Source: Elizabethkingia bruuniana (GTDB lineage: Bacteria; Bacteroidota; Bacteroidia; Flavobacteriales; Weeksellaceae). From it: a DNA stretch of 64,000 nt. Both the position numbers and the translations under genes were made by a program. Below the pieces are notes generated by a model. It ran no database searches, was not told the DNA's origin, and saw nothing but the letters and a program-made list of their open reading frames with translations. The stretch is taken from NCBI RefSeq assembly GCF_002024805.1, contig NZ_CP014337.1, forward strand, positions 3,286,001-3,350,000, read 5' to 3'. Below are positions 24,804-34,006 of this stretch, in pieces (position 1 is the first letter of the stretch; the number at the start of each line of letters is the position of its first letter).

Positions 24804-25690
24804 AATTCATCTTTTTTTGTGGCTCTTGGATGAGCCTGGTTAATCACTTTTTTCAACTGTTCAATACTTGCATTAGTGTACACTTGCGTACTTGCAAGGC
24901 TAGCATGACCTAAGATTTCTTTTACCGCAAATATCTCCGCGCCGTTATCCAACACATGTGTTGCAAAACTATGCCGGAGCATATGCGGGCTTTTCTTCTT
25001 CTTAGAACTAACATAACTAAGATAGAAGTTTACTTTGGAATAAACAAACTTTTCAGTCAGTTTCTTCCCTCTGTGATTGACAAAAAAGAGATGATTATAA
25101 TCAGGTAGAGAATTCCTTTCCGCAAGGTATTCCTGAAGGATATTTTCCAGATCAGGAGACATTGGAATCTGTCTTTGTTTATTTCCTTTACCATGTACTT
25201 TCAGGATTCGGCTGCTAAAATCTACATCGTGAAACTGAAGTGTACACAATTCAGACTTTCTCATTCCTGTCTGATAAAGGGTTTCAATAATTGCTTTCGT
25301 AAGGATATCGGGCTTTTCTGTAAAAACCTGCTGCAATTCCTCCATCTCTTCCTGAGACATCGGAATCTGCTTTTCGGCATAGAACTTTAAAGAATCTATT
25401 GCTTCCAGTGGCGATACTTTTATATCCCCTACCTTCATCAGAAACAAATAGTAGCTCCGCAGACTAGATAGTTTACGATTTATACTTCTATTAGTAAGCT
25501 TTTTTTCATTCAGAGATATAATAAAGTTCCGTACAATCTTTTTATCAACCTGTAACGTATCTTCTATCCCTTCCGTATCCATGAGAAAAGCCATAAAATC
25601 ACGGAGATCTTTTTTGTAACTGGTAACCGTGTTTTCCGAGTAACGCTTCTCAACTCTTATATATTCGAGAAACTTATCTATAAGTGCCAT
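24800..25690 (-). CDS. Tyrosine recombinase XerC/XerD type
   Basis: The 296-residue protein has an N-terminal SAM-like DNA-binding domain ('FLEYIRVEKRYSENTVTSYKKDL' in pieces). The C-terminal catalytic domain carries Arg in 'QTGMRKSELC', Lys in 'HGKGNKQRQIP', H-x-L-R-H in 'HMLRHSFATHVL', and His/Tyr in 'LGHASLASTQVYTNAS'. All catalytic residues are present. It probably resolves chromosome dimers at dif. The position next to rpsU and hpf is a core location, so it is a housekeeping Xer and not an element integrase. XerC versus XerD cannot be separated by eye. Confidence 0.93.
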   Translation of the reverse strand: MALIDKFLEYIRVEKRYSENTVTSYKKDLRDFMAFLMDTEGIEDTLQVDKKIVRNFIISLNEKKLTNRSINRKLSSLRSYYLFLMKVGDIKVSPLEAIDSLKFYAEKQIPMSQEEMEELQQVFTEKPDILTKAIIETLYQTGMRKSELCTLQFHDVDFSSRILKVHGKGNKQRQIPMSPDLENILQEYLAERNSLPDYNHLFFVNHRGKKLTEKFVYSKVNFYLSYVSSKKKKSPHMLRHSFATHVLDNGAEIFAVKEILGHASLASTQVYTNASIEQLKKVINQAHPRATKKDEL

Positions 25691-25706
25691 AATAGCTATA
25701 AAATAA

Positions 25707-25742
25707 AATCACTTTCCAAATATAAACATTCGGAAAGTGATT
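25707..25742 (-). terminator. Terminator after rpsU
   Basis: AATCACTTTCC (25707-25717) and GGAAAGTGATT (25732-25742) form an 11-bp stem followed on the minus strand by a T-rich tail. The loop contains TATATTTG (25717-25724), which could serve as a -7 element for the recombinase gene. Confidence 0.8.
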
Positions 25743-25769
25743 GTATCTAATAAACCTGGAAAAATTGGC

Positions 25770-25967
25770 TTATGCTTGTTCTTCCTGGCTAACGCCTCTT
25801 TGCTTGTGAGCTGCTTTTTGAATCTTTTGTCTATGAGTCACAGAAGGTTTAACAAACTGTTGTCTAGCTCTTAGCTTTCTTACAACACCTGTTTTATCAA
25901 ATTTTCTTTTGTACTTCTTTAGAGCTCTATCGATAGATTCTCCGTCTTTTACTGGAATTATTAACAT
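25770..25967 (-). CDS. rpsU: Ribosomal protein bS21
   Basis: The 65-residue protein begins 'MLIIPVKDGESIDRALKKYK' and is rich in Lys/Arg, with the S21 core 'RKFDKTGVVRKLRARQQF'. In Bacteroidota bS21 is linked to start-site selection on ribosomes whose anti-Shine-Dalgarno is sequestered. It has its own promoter and terminator. Confidence 0.97.
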   Translation of the reverse strand: MLIIPVKDGESIDRALKKYKRKFDKTGVVRKLRARQQFVKPSVTHRQKIQKAAHKQRGVSQEEQA

Positions 25968-25990
25968 ATTTTACATCTCATTTTCGAATG

Positions 25991-26020
25991 CAAAAGTAAA
26001 TAAAATTTCTGAAAGCGCAA
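25991..26020 (-). promoter_or_regulatory. Promoter of rpsU
   Basis: On the minus strand TTG (26018-26020), a 19-base spacer and TACTTTTG (25991-25998) give an exact consensus match, with a predicted leader of about 20 bases. Confidence 0.7.
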
Positions 26021-26059
26021 ATTTATTTTTAAATTTAAACCTTAATTCTCAATTCTTTA

Positions 26060-29000
26060 ATGAACACTTATACCGTTATAAATGCCTCTGCAGGCTCCGG
26101 GAAGACCTATAGTCTTATCAAAAATCTCCTGAAGATCTGCCTACGCAATAACAGACCTGAAATTATCCGAAATATTCTGGCGCTCACTTTCACCAATAAA
26201 GCGGCCAATGAAATGAAGGAAAGGATTCTGTCGTGGCTTGGGGACTTCACATCGGATCGTTATATGGATATTCAGGCATTGACTGATATTCAGAAAGAAT
26301 TGAAAGCAGAAGGTATTCACCTGACTCTGGAAGACCTTCATTACAGATCCAAAAATTTACTGGATTACATCCTCCATCATTATTCAGCACTGAATATTAG
26401 TACTATTGATAAATTCAACACCAGATTAATTCGCTCTTTCGCCTACGAACTGGGATTGCCTCAGAATTTCAATCTGGAAATTAATGCCGCCCCCTTTCTT
26501 CTGGAAGCAGTAGACCAGACACTGGATAAAATTGGTGATAATGAGCAGCTTTCTGTAGCATTTATGGATTATGTAAACTACAATCTGGATAATCAGAAGC
26601 GAGAGAACCTACAGAAGACTTTATTCGATAGTGCAAAGAACTTCAATAGTGACATTCATTATTTTACCTTAGGAAAGAATAAGAATTTTGACTGGGATGC
26701 TTATTCTGATGAAAAAGAAAAGTTGAGGAAAGAAATAAAGCAACTGATGAAAGATGCTAAAGAAAAAGCTCTTTCGTCTGTTGAGCTAATAAAGTCCCGC
26801 GATTTGTTAACAGAAGATTTTGCTGGTGGTAAAGTAAACAGTATTGCTGTCTTTTTTGAAAAATATCTAAATACTGAATCCCCTGCCCTTCCTACCAACT
26901 CGGAGGAAAAAGCTTTGGAAAACTACAATAAGCTGTCCGGTGCCAAATCTAAAAACCGTGCCGATGAGATCGCTGCTATTCTCCCTATTCTTTTGGATAA
27001 CAGAAAAAACATTATCCTTAATCATCTGGAAATAGAAAAGAAGAAGAAGATCCATACAGCTCTCCTTCCATTGAAAGTAAATAAAGAGATACAGGACCAG
27101 CTAAAATTTATTGAAGACGAAAATGACTTGCTAATGCTCTCCCGCTTCAATGTATTAATCAACGAACAACTCCGTGATGAGCCTTCCGCATTTATCTATG
27201 AAAAAGTTGGTGAGCAATATCAACATTATTTTTTCGACGAGTTTCAGGATACTTCATTCCTGCAATGGCAGAATTTCCTTCCTCTTCGGGATCATATTCT
27301 TTCCGAAGAAAGTACCAGCTTTACTCTTGTAGGCGATCCAAAACAAAGTATATACAGATTCCGGGGCGGAGATGCACAATTGATGCTGGACATTATTAAT
27401 AAAAAGGAGGAGACTCCCAGATATGCAGATATTCATAATCTGGAGCATAATTACCGGAGTAGTTATAACATTGTAGAATTTAACAACAAACTATACCAGT
27501 ATCTTTCTGATTTTGTGGAGGAAGATTATCGCGACATATTTGGTACTCTGGCGCAGCAGAGGCCACATTCGGAAAATGCAGGCCGCGTAAAAATAAACCT
27601 TGTAGAAAACAATAGTGCAGATGTTTTCTTTGACGATGTAGCCGAAAAAATGAAAAATGATATTCAGGAATGCCTGGACAATGGTTTTAGTTTTTCAGAT
27701 ATTGCTATTTTATGTCGAGGCAATAATGATATTCTAAAGTTCTCCCAGTCGCTTTCGGCTCTGGAAGTAGATTATAAAAATGAAAAACAATTTATCCGGA
27801 CTATTTCAGAAAAAGGACTCACACTCGATCTTTCTTCAACTATCAATGCTGTTATCCAGTATCTGCTATGGTATTCGTTTCCGAAAAACAGAAGATATCT
27901 TGTTCTTTGCCTTTACTATCTGAATAAATCGGGTCGTATAAACATAGAAGACTTCAGTGCTGAACTTTCTGATATCCTATTGGCTGAAAATACCTTGTCA
28001 CTGCAAGAGAAAGTAGAGGAAAAATACAAACTGAAGCTTACTTCCGATATTCCAAATCTCAATACCTATAGTTTTATCGAAAGTATTTTACAGGAATTTT
28101 CGGTAAAAGGAAAGGAAACCGATTACCTCATCAATTTTCTGGAACTTTTATATGGCTTCTTCCAAAATATGGCAGCCACACTAAAAGATTTCCTTCAGTA
28201 CTGGCAGGAAGAGGGGCATTCTATAAGTATCCAGGCTTCAGAAAACACAGATGCCATTAACCTGATGACGATTCATAAATCTAAAGGACTTGAATTCCCT
28301 GTCGTTTTTCTTCCTATGAGAAACAGCCACAAGGATACTCAGTTTAATGACTGGTATGACATTTCGGATTCCAGAGAACAGCCTTTACAAACAGTAAACC
28401 TTACTTCTTTTAATAAAGATCTCGCACAATATGATCATAGCATGACATCTTTTAATGAAGAAAACACCTATAAAAATAAAATCGACAGGTTTTGTATTCA
28501 GTATGTAGCAACTACAAGAGCGGTAGAGCAAATGTTTTTCTATATTCAGAAACCAGGAAAAACTTCGGGATATCTGGAAATATATGATTTTATTGCGGGG
28601 CAAAAGAATACTGATGAGGATAGTTTCGATTTTTTCGAAACAGATGAAAAGCATTTGCTAAAACAACATAAAAAAACAAAACAGCATACAGGACAAGATC
28701 TTCACATTGGCTCGTTAAGAGCTTCTGATGAAACCTTCAGTACTGAAATAAAAATTGCGACACCTTCCAAAAGCTATCAGGAACGAAATGAAAGTGTAAA
28801 AACGGGTATATTCACTCACCAAATTCTGGAAAAGGTTGTTACAAAAGATGACGCTCCATATGTTCTGAAACAATATTTACTGGATGGTACTATTACTCAG
28901 GCGGAATTCGAAGCTGTACAGATTAGGCTGAATAAATTATTTGAAGCATATCCGCAGTATTTCGATGGTCATTATGAAGTTATTAATGAACGGGATATTC

Positions 29001-29191
29001 TGTTTTCTGATAAGGGAGAATCCCGCTTACTGCGTACCGACCGTTTGCTAAAAGCACCTGAAGGCTGGATTATTATAGACTTTAAAACGGGAGCCGAACG
29101 GGAAAAATATGAAGCCCAGATCGATATCTATAAAAGGGCATTAGAAAAATCCGGAGAAAAAGTCTGGAAAGTGGAGGTATTATATATATAA
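26060..29191 (+). CDS. UvrD-family helicase-nuclease (AddA/RecB-like)
   Basis: The 1043-residue protein starts with motif I 'ASAGSGKTYS' (residues 9-18), then 'LALTFTNKAANEMKERI' (Ia). Motif II 'FFDEFQDTSFLQW' lies near residue 392, followed by 'LVGDPKQSIYRFRGG' (III) and 'MTIHKSKGLEFPVVF' (V). The C-terminus has a PD-(D/E)XK nuclease core: 'ILFSDKGESRLLRTDRL' followed by 'WIIIDFKTGAE'. This is the AddA/RecB layout used to resect double-strand breaks. Family members normally work with a partner subunit (AddB or RecC/D), which is not next to it in this window. Confidence 0.93.
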   Translation: MNTYTVINASAGSGKTYSLIKNLLKICLRNNRPEIIRNILALTFTNKAANEMKERILSWLGDFTSDRYMDIQALTDIQKELKAEGIHLTLEDLHYRSKNLLDYILHHYSALNISTIDKFNTRLIRSFAYELGLPQNFNLEINAAPFLLEAVDQTLDKIGDNEQLSVAFMDYVNYNLDNQKRENLQKTLFDSAKNFNSDIHYFTLGKNKNFDWDAYSDEKEKLRKEIKQLMKDAKEKALSSVELIKSRDLLTEDFAGGKVNSIAVFFEKYLNTESPALPTNSEEKALENYNKLSGAKSKNRADEIAAILPILLDNRKNIILNHLEIEKKKKIHTALLPLKVNKEIQDQLKFIEDENDLLMLSRFNVLINEQLRDEPSAFIYEKVGEQYQHYFFDEFQDTSFLQWQNFLPLRDHILSEESTSFTLVGDPKQSIYRFRGGDAQLMLDIINKKEETPRYADIHNLEHNYRSSYNIVEFNNKLYQYLSDFVEEDYRDIFGTLAQQRPHSENAGRVKINLVENNSADVFFDDVAEKMKNDIQECLDNGFSFSDIAILCRGNNDILKFSQSLSALEVDYKNEKQFIRTISEKGLTLDLSSTINAVIQYLLWYSFPKNRRYLVLCLYYLNKSGRINIEDFSAELSDILLAENTLSLQEKVEEKYKLKLTSDIPNLNTYSFIESILQEFSVKGKETDYLINFLELLYGFFQNMAATLKDFLQYWQEEGHSISIQASENTDAINLMTIHKSKGLEFPVVFLPMRNSHKDTQFNDWYDISDSREQPLQTVNLTSFNKDLAQYDHSMTSFNEENTYKNKIDRFCIQYVATTRAVEQMFFYIQKPGKTSGYLEIYDFIAGQKNTDEDSFDFFETDEKHLLKQHKKTKQHTGQDLHIGSLRASDETFSTEIKIATPSKSYQERNESVKTGIFTHQILEKVVTKDDAPYVLKQYLLDGTITQAEFEAVQIRLNKLFEAYPQYFDGHYEVINERDILFSDKGESRLLRTDRLLKAPEGWIIIDFKTGAEREKYEAQIDIYKRALEKSGEKVWKVEVLYI

Positions 29192-29227
29192 GAAGAGATT
29201 ATCCCAAAATCCATAAGTATTTTATTT

Positions 29228-29262
29228 TGTCATCCTGAGCTGAGCTCAGGATGACATTTTTT
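29228..29262 (+). terminator. Terminator/palindrome after the helicase-nuclease gene
   Basis: A perfect 13-bp stem runs 29228-29240 / 29244-29256 with a 3-base TGA loop and T6 on the plus strand. The arm TGTCATCCTGAGC resembles a short palindrome I associate with dispersed repeats in several bacterial genomes, so it may be a repeat unit that also acts as a terminator. Confidence 0.8.
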
Positions 29263-29274
29263 GATGACTCTCTC

Positions 29275-30096
29275 TTAAAATACTTCAAATGACTTTAACT
29301 CCAGAAGATTATTTTCTTTCTTTTTTCTTTCCTTCAACCTCTTTTCTGCTTCACGTTGCATTTCAGGGCTTAGCTGGAAACCACTCATATTAAACACCCC
29401 TACTCCATCAGTATTTTCCCGCAGCTTTGCTAGATCTTTAGGTTTTATTTCAGTCACCCGCTGTATTGTCAGTGGAGAAAAGAGTACCTTTTCTTTTTTA
29501 TTTCCGTGCAACATAAAGGAATAATGAGATTTTTCATCCGAAACTGAAACAATCAATCCCGGCAATCCCTGAAACTTATATGGTCCAAAATTCAATGGAA
29601 TATCTGGTGTGAACCATGCTATCCATTTTCGGCCGCCTATTGCCAACGTTGCTTTCTGGCAATTGTATACACCAATCTTCTTAACCTCATCTTCAATCTT
29701 CCAGTTCATTTTCGGGAGTGGGAACTGGTATTTATAATTTTTCATACCAATTGTTTCTACAATCATCTGCTCCTGTTTATCCGAATTGGTATAAATATTA
29801 TAGTTAAATTTTGTTTTCATCCGTCCCATCATCGAAAGCGCTGCTGCGGCATCGTTGGTAACAGCAACAGAATAAATGACAGAATCTTTCATCAGCTTGT
29901 TCTGACTGGCAAAGCGCGACTCTTTTCCTAAGACATCCAGAAAAAACAGTTCTTTTCTTACATCTCCCAAATCTGTTGAATCTATTTTATAGGTAAGTTC
30001 ATACGTGAATCTGTTCACGCTTTCCTCTTTAATACTTTGGGTAAAATATTGATTGATGATTAAAAGGAAAATAAAAAAAGTAATTTTTCTATTCAT
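29275..30096 (-). CDS. GLPGLI family secreted protein (first of two)
   Basis: The 273-residue protein has a signal peptide (to about residue 19) and the family-defining 'GPYKFQGLPGLIVSV' near residues 170-185. 'ATLAIGGRKWIAWFTPDIPL' just before it is also typical, with the conserved Cys in 'YNCQKA'. GLPGLI proteins are a Bacteroidota-restricted family of exported proteins with unknown function. It lies 138 bases after a second member on the same strand. Confidence 0.9.
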   Translation of the reverse strand: MNRKITFFIFLLIINQYFTQSIKEESVNRFTYELTYKIDSTDLGDVRKELFFLDVLGKESRFASQNKLMKDSVIYSVAVTNDAAAALSMMGRMKTKFNYNIYTNSDKQEQMIVETIGMKNYKYQFPLPKMNWKIEDEVKKIGVYNCQKATLAIGGRKWIAWFTPDIPLNFGPYKFQGLPGLIVSVSDEKSHYSFMLHGNKKEKVLFSPLTIQRVTEIKPKDLAKLRENTDGVGVFNMSGFQLSPEMQREAEKRLKERKKKENNLLELKSFEVF

Positions 30097-30234
30097 ATAA
30101 TATTATTAAACCTGATTTTGTGAAAATTAAATTTAACTAATTTTTTAGTGTTACGAAAATGTTTTTCCTATAAATATTAAGTGAATAGTTGATCAGATTT
30201 TATAACAAAAAAAATATTTCTAATACTTTTAAAA

Positions 30235-31068
30235 TTATTCTTTTTCAATCGGATTATAGGGAATAGACTTTCCTCTGTCTCGTATCTGGTTTCCAGCCGC
30301 ATCATAAGTCTCTCCCAGATAGTAACCTGGGTTTTCATGATAATCCTTTGCAAGTTTTCTGAATTGCTCTCGGGTAACAATTCGAATTTCCTTATCATTT
30401 CTTCTATAGATTTCTCTTGGTATTTTATCCATTGCAACCGCTTTAAAATGAAACTCATCTTTACTATCTTCTATTTCCATAATTAGTCCCGGAAGTCCTT
30501 CAAAAACATAAGGTCCATTACTAATAGGAATTCCAGTAGTATACCAGGCTACATATTTCCGTCCTCGGTATTGCGTTGTAGCTCTATTACAATTGTATCC
30601 TAGTATTATCTTAGTTTCAGTTTCAAGTTTCCAATTAAAATCAGGCTGCTTTTCATCATATTGATAAGCGTTAAGAACACGATCCTGAACTATAATTGTT
30701 TTATTATCCCTATCTTTTATTAAAACATTATTCCACTTACCTCTCATTTGAAACAATTTATTAAATTCTTCATTTGTAACCCTTTTTTGGGTATTATAAA
30801 TCTTCGTGAGGGAATCAGACTTAATACTATTAAGATCAGAAAATTTTGATTTTGATTTGCCTAATTCTAAAATACATATCGTTTGTATCTTGGATTTCGA
30901 TCTCTTAATAAAAGAGAATTCATAATAGATATTTTGCTGGCTCTTATCCAGCGTCTCTCCACTAAAAGAAAAGAATCTCATTGGAATTTCTCCATTAAAT
31001 TCAATCTTCTGAGATTTAATGAGACTTGCTAAAAAGCAAAATAAAAATATTAAGGTCTGATTTTTCAT
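30235..31068 (-). CDS. GLPGLI family secreted protein (second of two)
   Basis: The start is set at the ATG 31066-31068, which gives a signal peptide 'MKNQTLIFLFCFLASLIKSQ' at the N-terminus; the open frame runs further upstream without coding sense. The 277-residue protein has 'GYNCNRATTQYRGRKYVAWY' and 'YVFEGLPGLIMEI', the same pattern as its neighbour. The pair looks like an old tandem duplication, because outside the core they differ widely. Function is unknown. It is divergent from uvrC. Confidence 0.9.
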   Translation of the reverse strand: MKNQTLIFLFCFLASLIKSQKIEFNGEIPMRFFSFSGETLDKSQQNIYYEFSFIKRSKSKIQTICILELGKSKSKFSDLNSIKSDSLTKIYNTQKRVTNEEFNKLFQMRGKWNNVLIKDRDNKTIIVQDRVLNAYQYDEKQPDFNWKLETETKIILGYNCNRATTQYRGRKYVAWYTTGIPISNGPYVFEGLPGLIMEIEDSKDEFHFKAVAMDKIPREIYRRNDKEIRIVTREQFRKLAKDYHENPGYYLGETYDAAGNQIRDRGKSIPYNPIEKE

Positions 31069-31166
31069 TTTACAATTTGGTAGAAATAACTTTTGATAAA
31101 GATATAATTTTAGCTTATATCTTTTTAAAATCATTAACGTCAGGTACTTTTTTGTAATTTTACTCT

Positions 31167-32969
31167 GTGAATCCCAACTTAGAACTTCAGCTAAAAACCT
31201 TACCACAAGATCCTGGTGTTTATCGTTATTATGATAAAGACAACAACTTATTATATGTAGGTAAGGCCAAAAATCTAAAAAAAAGAGTCCTCTCCTATTT
31301 CAATAAAAATCATGGCGGCTACCGTACCCGTATTATGGTATCTAAAATAATACGCCTTGAAACTACTATTGTAAATAGTGAGTACGATGCTCTTTTACTG
31401 GAAAACAATCTTATTAAGGAGCTTAATCCATATTATAATGTAATGCTGAAGGATGATAAAACCTATCCTTGGATTTGCATTAAAAATGAATCTTTTCCCA
31501 GAGTCTTTCTTACCCGAAACGTTATAAAAGACGGATCCGAATATTACGGTCCCTATGCCAAGCCCCGTCAGGCAAAGATTCTTATCGATACTATTAAGAA
31601 GATTTACAAACTCAGAACCTGTAATCTCAATCTTAGTCCGGACAAAATTGACGATGGGAAATACAAAGTATGTCTGGAATACCATATTAAGAACTGCCTT
31701 GGTCCATGTGAAGGTTTGGAATCTGAAGAGGAATATAATGATAAGATTAAAGCTATCCGTGGGATTATAAAAGGTGATTATAAAATTGCCCGACAGTATC
31801 TGACAGACCAAATGATGCATTTTGCAGAAAAAATGGAATTCGAGAATGCCCAGATGGTAAAAGAGCGTCTGGAAATCCTGGAAGACTACCAAACACACAG
31901 CATGGTCGTAAATGCTTATATAGATGATGTAGATGTTTTCGGTATTTTCTCAGACGAATCCGCGGCTTATGTTAATTATTTTAAAATCAACAATGGCTCC
32001 ATCGTACAATCCTTTACTACAGAAATTAAAAAAGTTCTGGAGGAAAGTGACGAAGAAATTATGGAAGAAGCCTTAGTAGAAATTCGTCAGAAGTTTAGCT
32101 CCAAATCCAAAGAGATCTATCTTCCATTCCATCTTTCAGTAGAAATTCCGGGGGCAAAGATTATTGTACCGAAGGTTGGGGACAAAAAGCGAATTGTAGA
32201 GCTTTCCGAAAAGAATGCCCGAGAATACCGTCTGGAAAAACTAAAGCAGGTGCAAATTGTTGATCCGGAAAGGCATACCAACCGTATTATGGCAGAAATG
32301 CAGAAAAATCTGCGTATGCCTGTTGAGCCTCGGCATATAGAAGGTTTCGATAACTCGAATATTCAAGGTACAAACCCAGTGTCAGCCTGTGTTGTATTTA
32401 AAGATGGAAAACCCAGTAAACAGGATTACCGCATATTTCATGTAAAAACAGTAGAAGGTCCCAATGACTTTGCTACGATGGAAGAAGTTATTCTCCGCAG
32501 GTATAGCCGTCTTCTAGATGAGGGGGAAGATTTACCACAGTTAATCCTGATAGATGGAGGAAAAGGGCAGCTGAGTTCTGCAGTAAAAAGTCTGAAAACT
32601 CTCGGATTATACGGTAAAATAACAATCGTTGGCATTGCTAAAAGATTGGAAGAAATTTTCTTCCCGGAAGATCCTATTCCTTTATATCTGGATAAAAAAT
32701 CGGAAACTCTTAAAATATTACAGCGCGTAAGAGATGAAGCCCACCGTTTTGGAGTGAAGCACCATCGTACCCGCAGAAAAAACTCGACTATAAAATCTGA
32801 ACTGGAAGAAATACCGGGTGTAGGACCCAAAAGTATAGAATTGCTTCTGTCCAAAATGAAATCGGTAAAACGAATCCGTGAAGCCAATATGGAAACACTG
32901 GAAGAGATTTTGGGAAAAAGTAAAGCTAAAATGGTATTCGAATATTTTAACGGAAACGAAAATGCATAA
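31167..32969 (+). CDS. uvrC: Excinuclease ABC subunit C
   Basis: UvrC makes both incisions in nucleotide excision repair. The chosen start is GTG at 31167, just before 'NPNLELQLKTLPQDPGVYRY'. The domains are GIY-YIG ('GVYRYYDKDNNLLYVGKAKNL', split), a UVR motif ('AEKMEFENAQMVKERLEIL'), the RNase H-like endonuclease ('PRHIEGFDNSNIQGTNPVSA', 'LILIDGGKGQLSSA') and C-terminal helix-hairpin-helix motifs ('LEEIPGVGPKSIELLL'). The 600-residue length is typical. Confidence 0.98.
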   Translation: MNPNLELQLKTLPQDPGVYRYYDKDNNLLYVGKAKNLKKRVLSYFNKNHGGYRTRIMVSKIIRLETTIVNSEYDALLLENNLIKELNPYYNVMLKDDKTYPWICIKNESFPRVFLTRNVIKDGSEYYGPYAKPRQAKILIDTIKKIYKLRTCNLNLSPDKIDDGKYKVCLEYHIKNCLGPCEGLESEEEYNDKIKAIRGIIKGDYKIARQYLTDQMMHFAEKMEFENAQMVKERLEILEDYQTHSMVVNAYIDDVDVFGIFSDESAAYVNYFKINNGSIVQSFTTEIKKVLEESDEEIMEEALVEIRQKFSSKSKEIYLPFHLSVEIPGAKIIVPKVGDKKRIVELSEKNAREYRLEKLKQVQIVDPERHTNRIMAEMQKNLRMPVEPRHIEGFDNSNIQGTNPVSACVVFKDGKPSKQDYRIFHVKTVEGPNDFATMEEVILRRYSRLLDEGEDLPQLILIDGGKGQLSSAVKSLKTLGLYGKITIVGIAKRLEEIFFPEDPIPLYLDKKSETLKILQRVRDEAHRFGVKHHRTRRKNSTIKSELEEIPGVGPKSIELLLSKMKSVKRIREANMETLEEILGKSKAKMVFEYFNGNENA

Positions 32970-33000
32970 AAAAAGCAGTGATTAATTCACTGCTTTTTTA
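32968..33000. terminator. Bidirectional terminator after uvrC
   Basis: GCAGTGA (32975-32981) pairs with TCACTGC (32987-32993) around TTAAT, flanked by A7 and T6 runs. It serves uvrC and the convergent gene at 33008. Confidence 0.92.
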
Positions 33001-33007
33001 TTTTTTA

Positions 33008-33814
33008 TTATTTCTTCTGAAAGACTTCTTTCTGATAAGTATCATTAGCCTGAGGAATTTCAATGATTAAGCTTCCGTTCTCTGCGTAACCTAATGCTGT
33101 AGCTCCGTTTTCCATCTTCACACGGTAAACACCTTGTTTGCTGGTTTCAGTAAATACTGCATATGGAGAAGAGCTACTTCCGCTTGCCAGAATAAACTGA
33201 CCTGATCCCATATTAATCTTCTGTACACTAATCTTTCCGTTGCTGAATACTTCTGCTTTATTTGTTGTTGCAATAGGTGAAGAAGAAACTTCAGATTTTG
33301 TTACCACCGGAGCAGCGACAGCTTCTGTTGTTTTCACCTTTTCAACTTTAGCAACGACTTCTTCTTTAGACTTCTTCGTATTTTCTACAATACTGATGGT
33401 CTGAGACGGATTAGATAAAGGTACTGATCTTAGAGAAATTTCTAAAGCATCCGGAAAGCCCGTCTCATATTCTTTCTGCATAGACATTCCTTTAGCCTCT
33501 AGTAATACCTTATCATTACAATCGCTAAACTTTACAATAACTCTGTTTCGGAACATGCTGCTATTGTCCAGAAGGTTAGCACGTGCTACACTACATCTGT
33601 TTTGTGACAATTCTGCCGGCCAATCTTCCTTCTCTTCCTGAATAATCTTATAATTTTTACTCTCTAATCCCTTTACCAGTTGTTTGTTCAGATCATATTT
33701 GTTCATTTCTTTCTCAAACGTCTTCGGAACATAGATATACTGAAAGTCACTTATTTTTTGACCATAAGCTGTAACTACACTACTAATAAGGAATATTGAT
33801 AATAACTTCTTCAT
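33008..33814 (-). CDS. Secreted hypothetical protein
   Basis: The 268-residue protein has a clear signal peptide (to about residue 18, T-A-Y-G-Q). A globular N-terminal part contains 'IYVPKTFEKEMNKYDLNKQL', a middle Ser/Thr/Val/Ala-rich spacer follows (about 145-185), and the C-terminal beta segment has 'GVYRVKMENGATALGYAENGS'. Proteins of this layout occur across Flavobacteriia, but I do not recognise a named family. It stands alone. No function is claimed. Confidence 0.65.
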   Translation of the reverse strand: MKKLLSIFLISSVVTAYGQKISDFQYIYVPKTFEKEMNKYDLNKQLVKGLESKNYKIIQEEKEDWPAELSQNRCSVARANLLDNSSMFRNRVIVKFSDCNDKVLLEAKGMSMQKEYETGFPDALEISLRSVPLSNPSQTISIVENTKKSKEEVVAKVEKVKTTEAVAAPVVTKSEVSSSPIATTNKAEVFSNGKISVQKINMGSGQFILASGSSSSPYAVFTETSKQGVYRVKMENGATALGYAENGSLIIEIPQANDTYQKEVFQKK

Positions 33815-34006
33815 AACATGGGTATTTTACCTAATAAAATTTTGAACTAAATTAATCAAAAAACAAACTCTAATCACTGAATCTTTCAATTTATTATAAA
33901 AATAACCGAAAAAGGCTTTATTTATATTTTAGTAACTTACACTATATAAACACATTCCATTTTTGAACTGTGTAAAATCACTGAGTATTAACTAAAACCT
34001 TTTATT

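Noticed and set aside
30177-30458. 93-codon minus-strand frame
   Set aside because: It overlaps the 3' part of the second GLPGLI gene in another frame and has no recognisable domain or start context.
31395-31898. 167-codon frame on the minus strand inside uvrC
   Set aside because: It is antisense to a conserved gene and hydrophobic/aromatic-rich as expected for the reverse of a coding strand.
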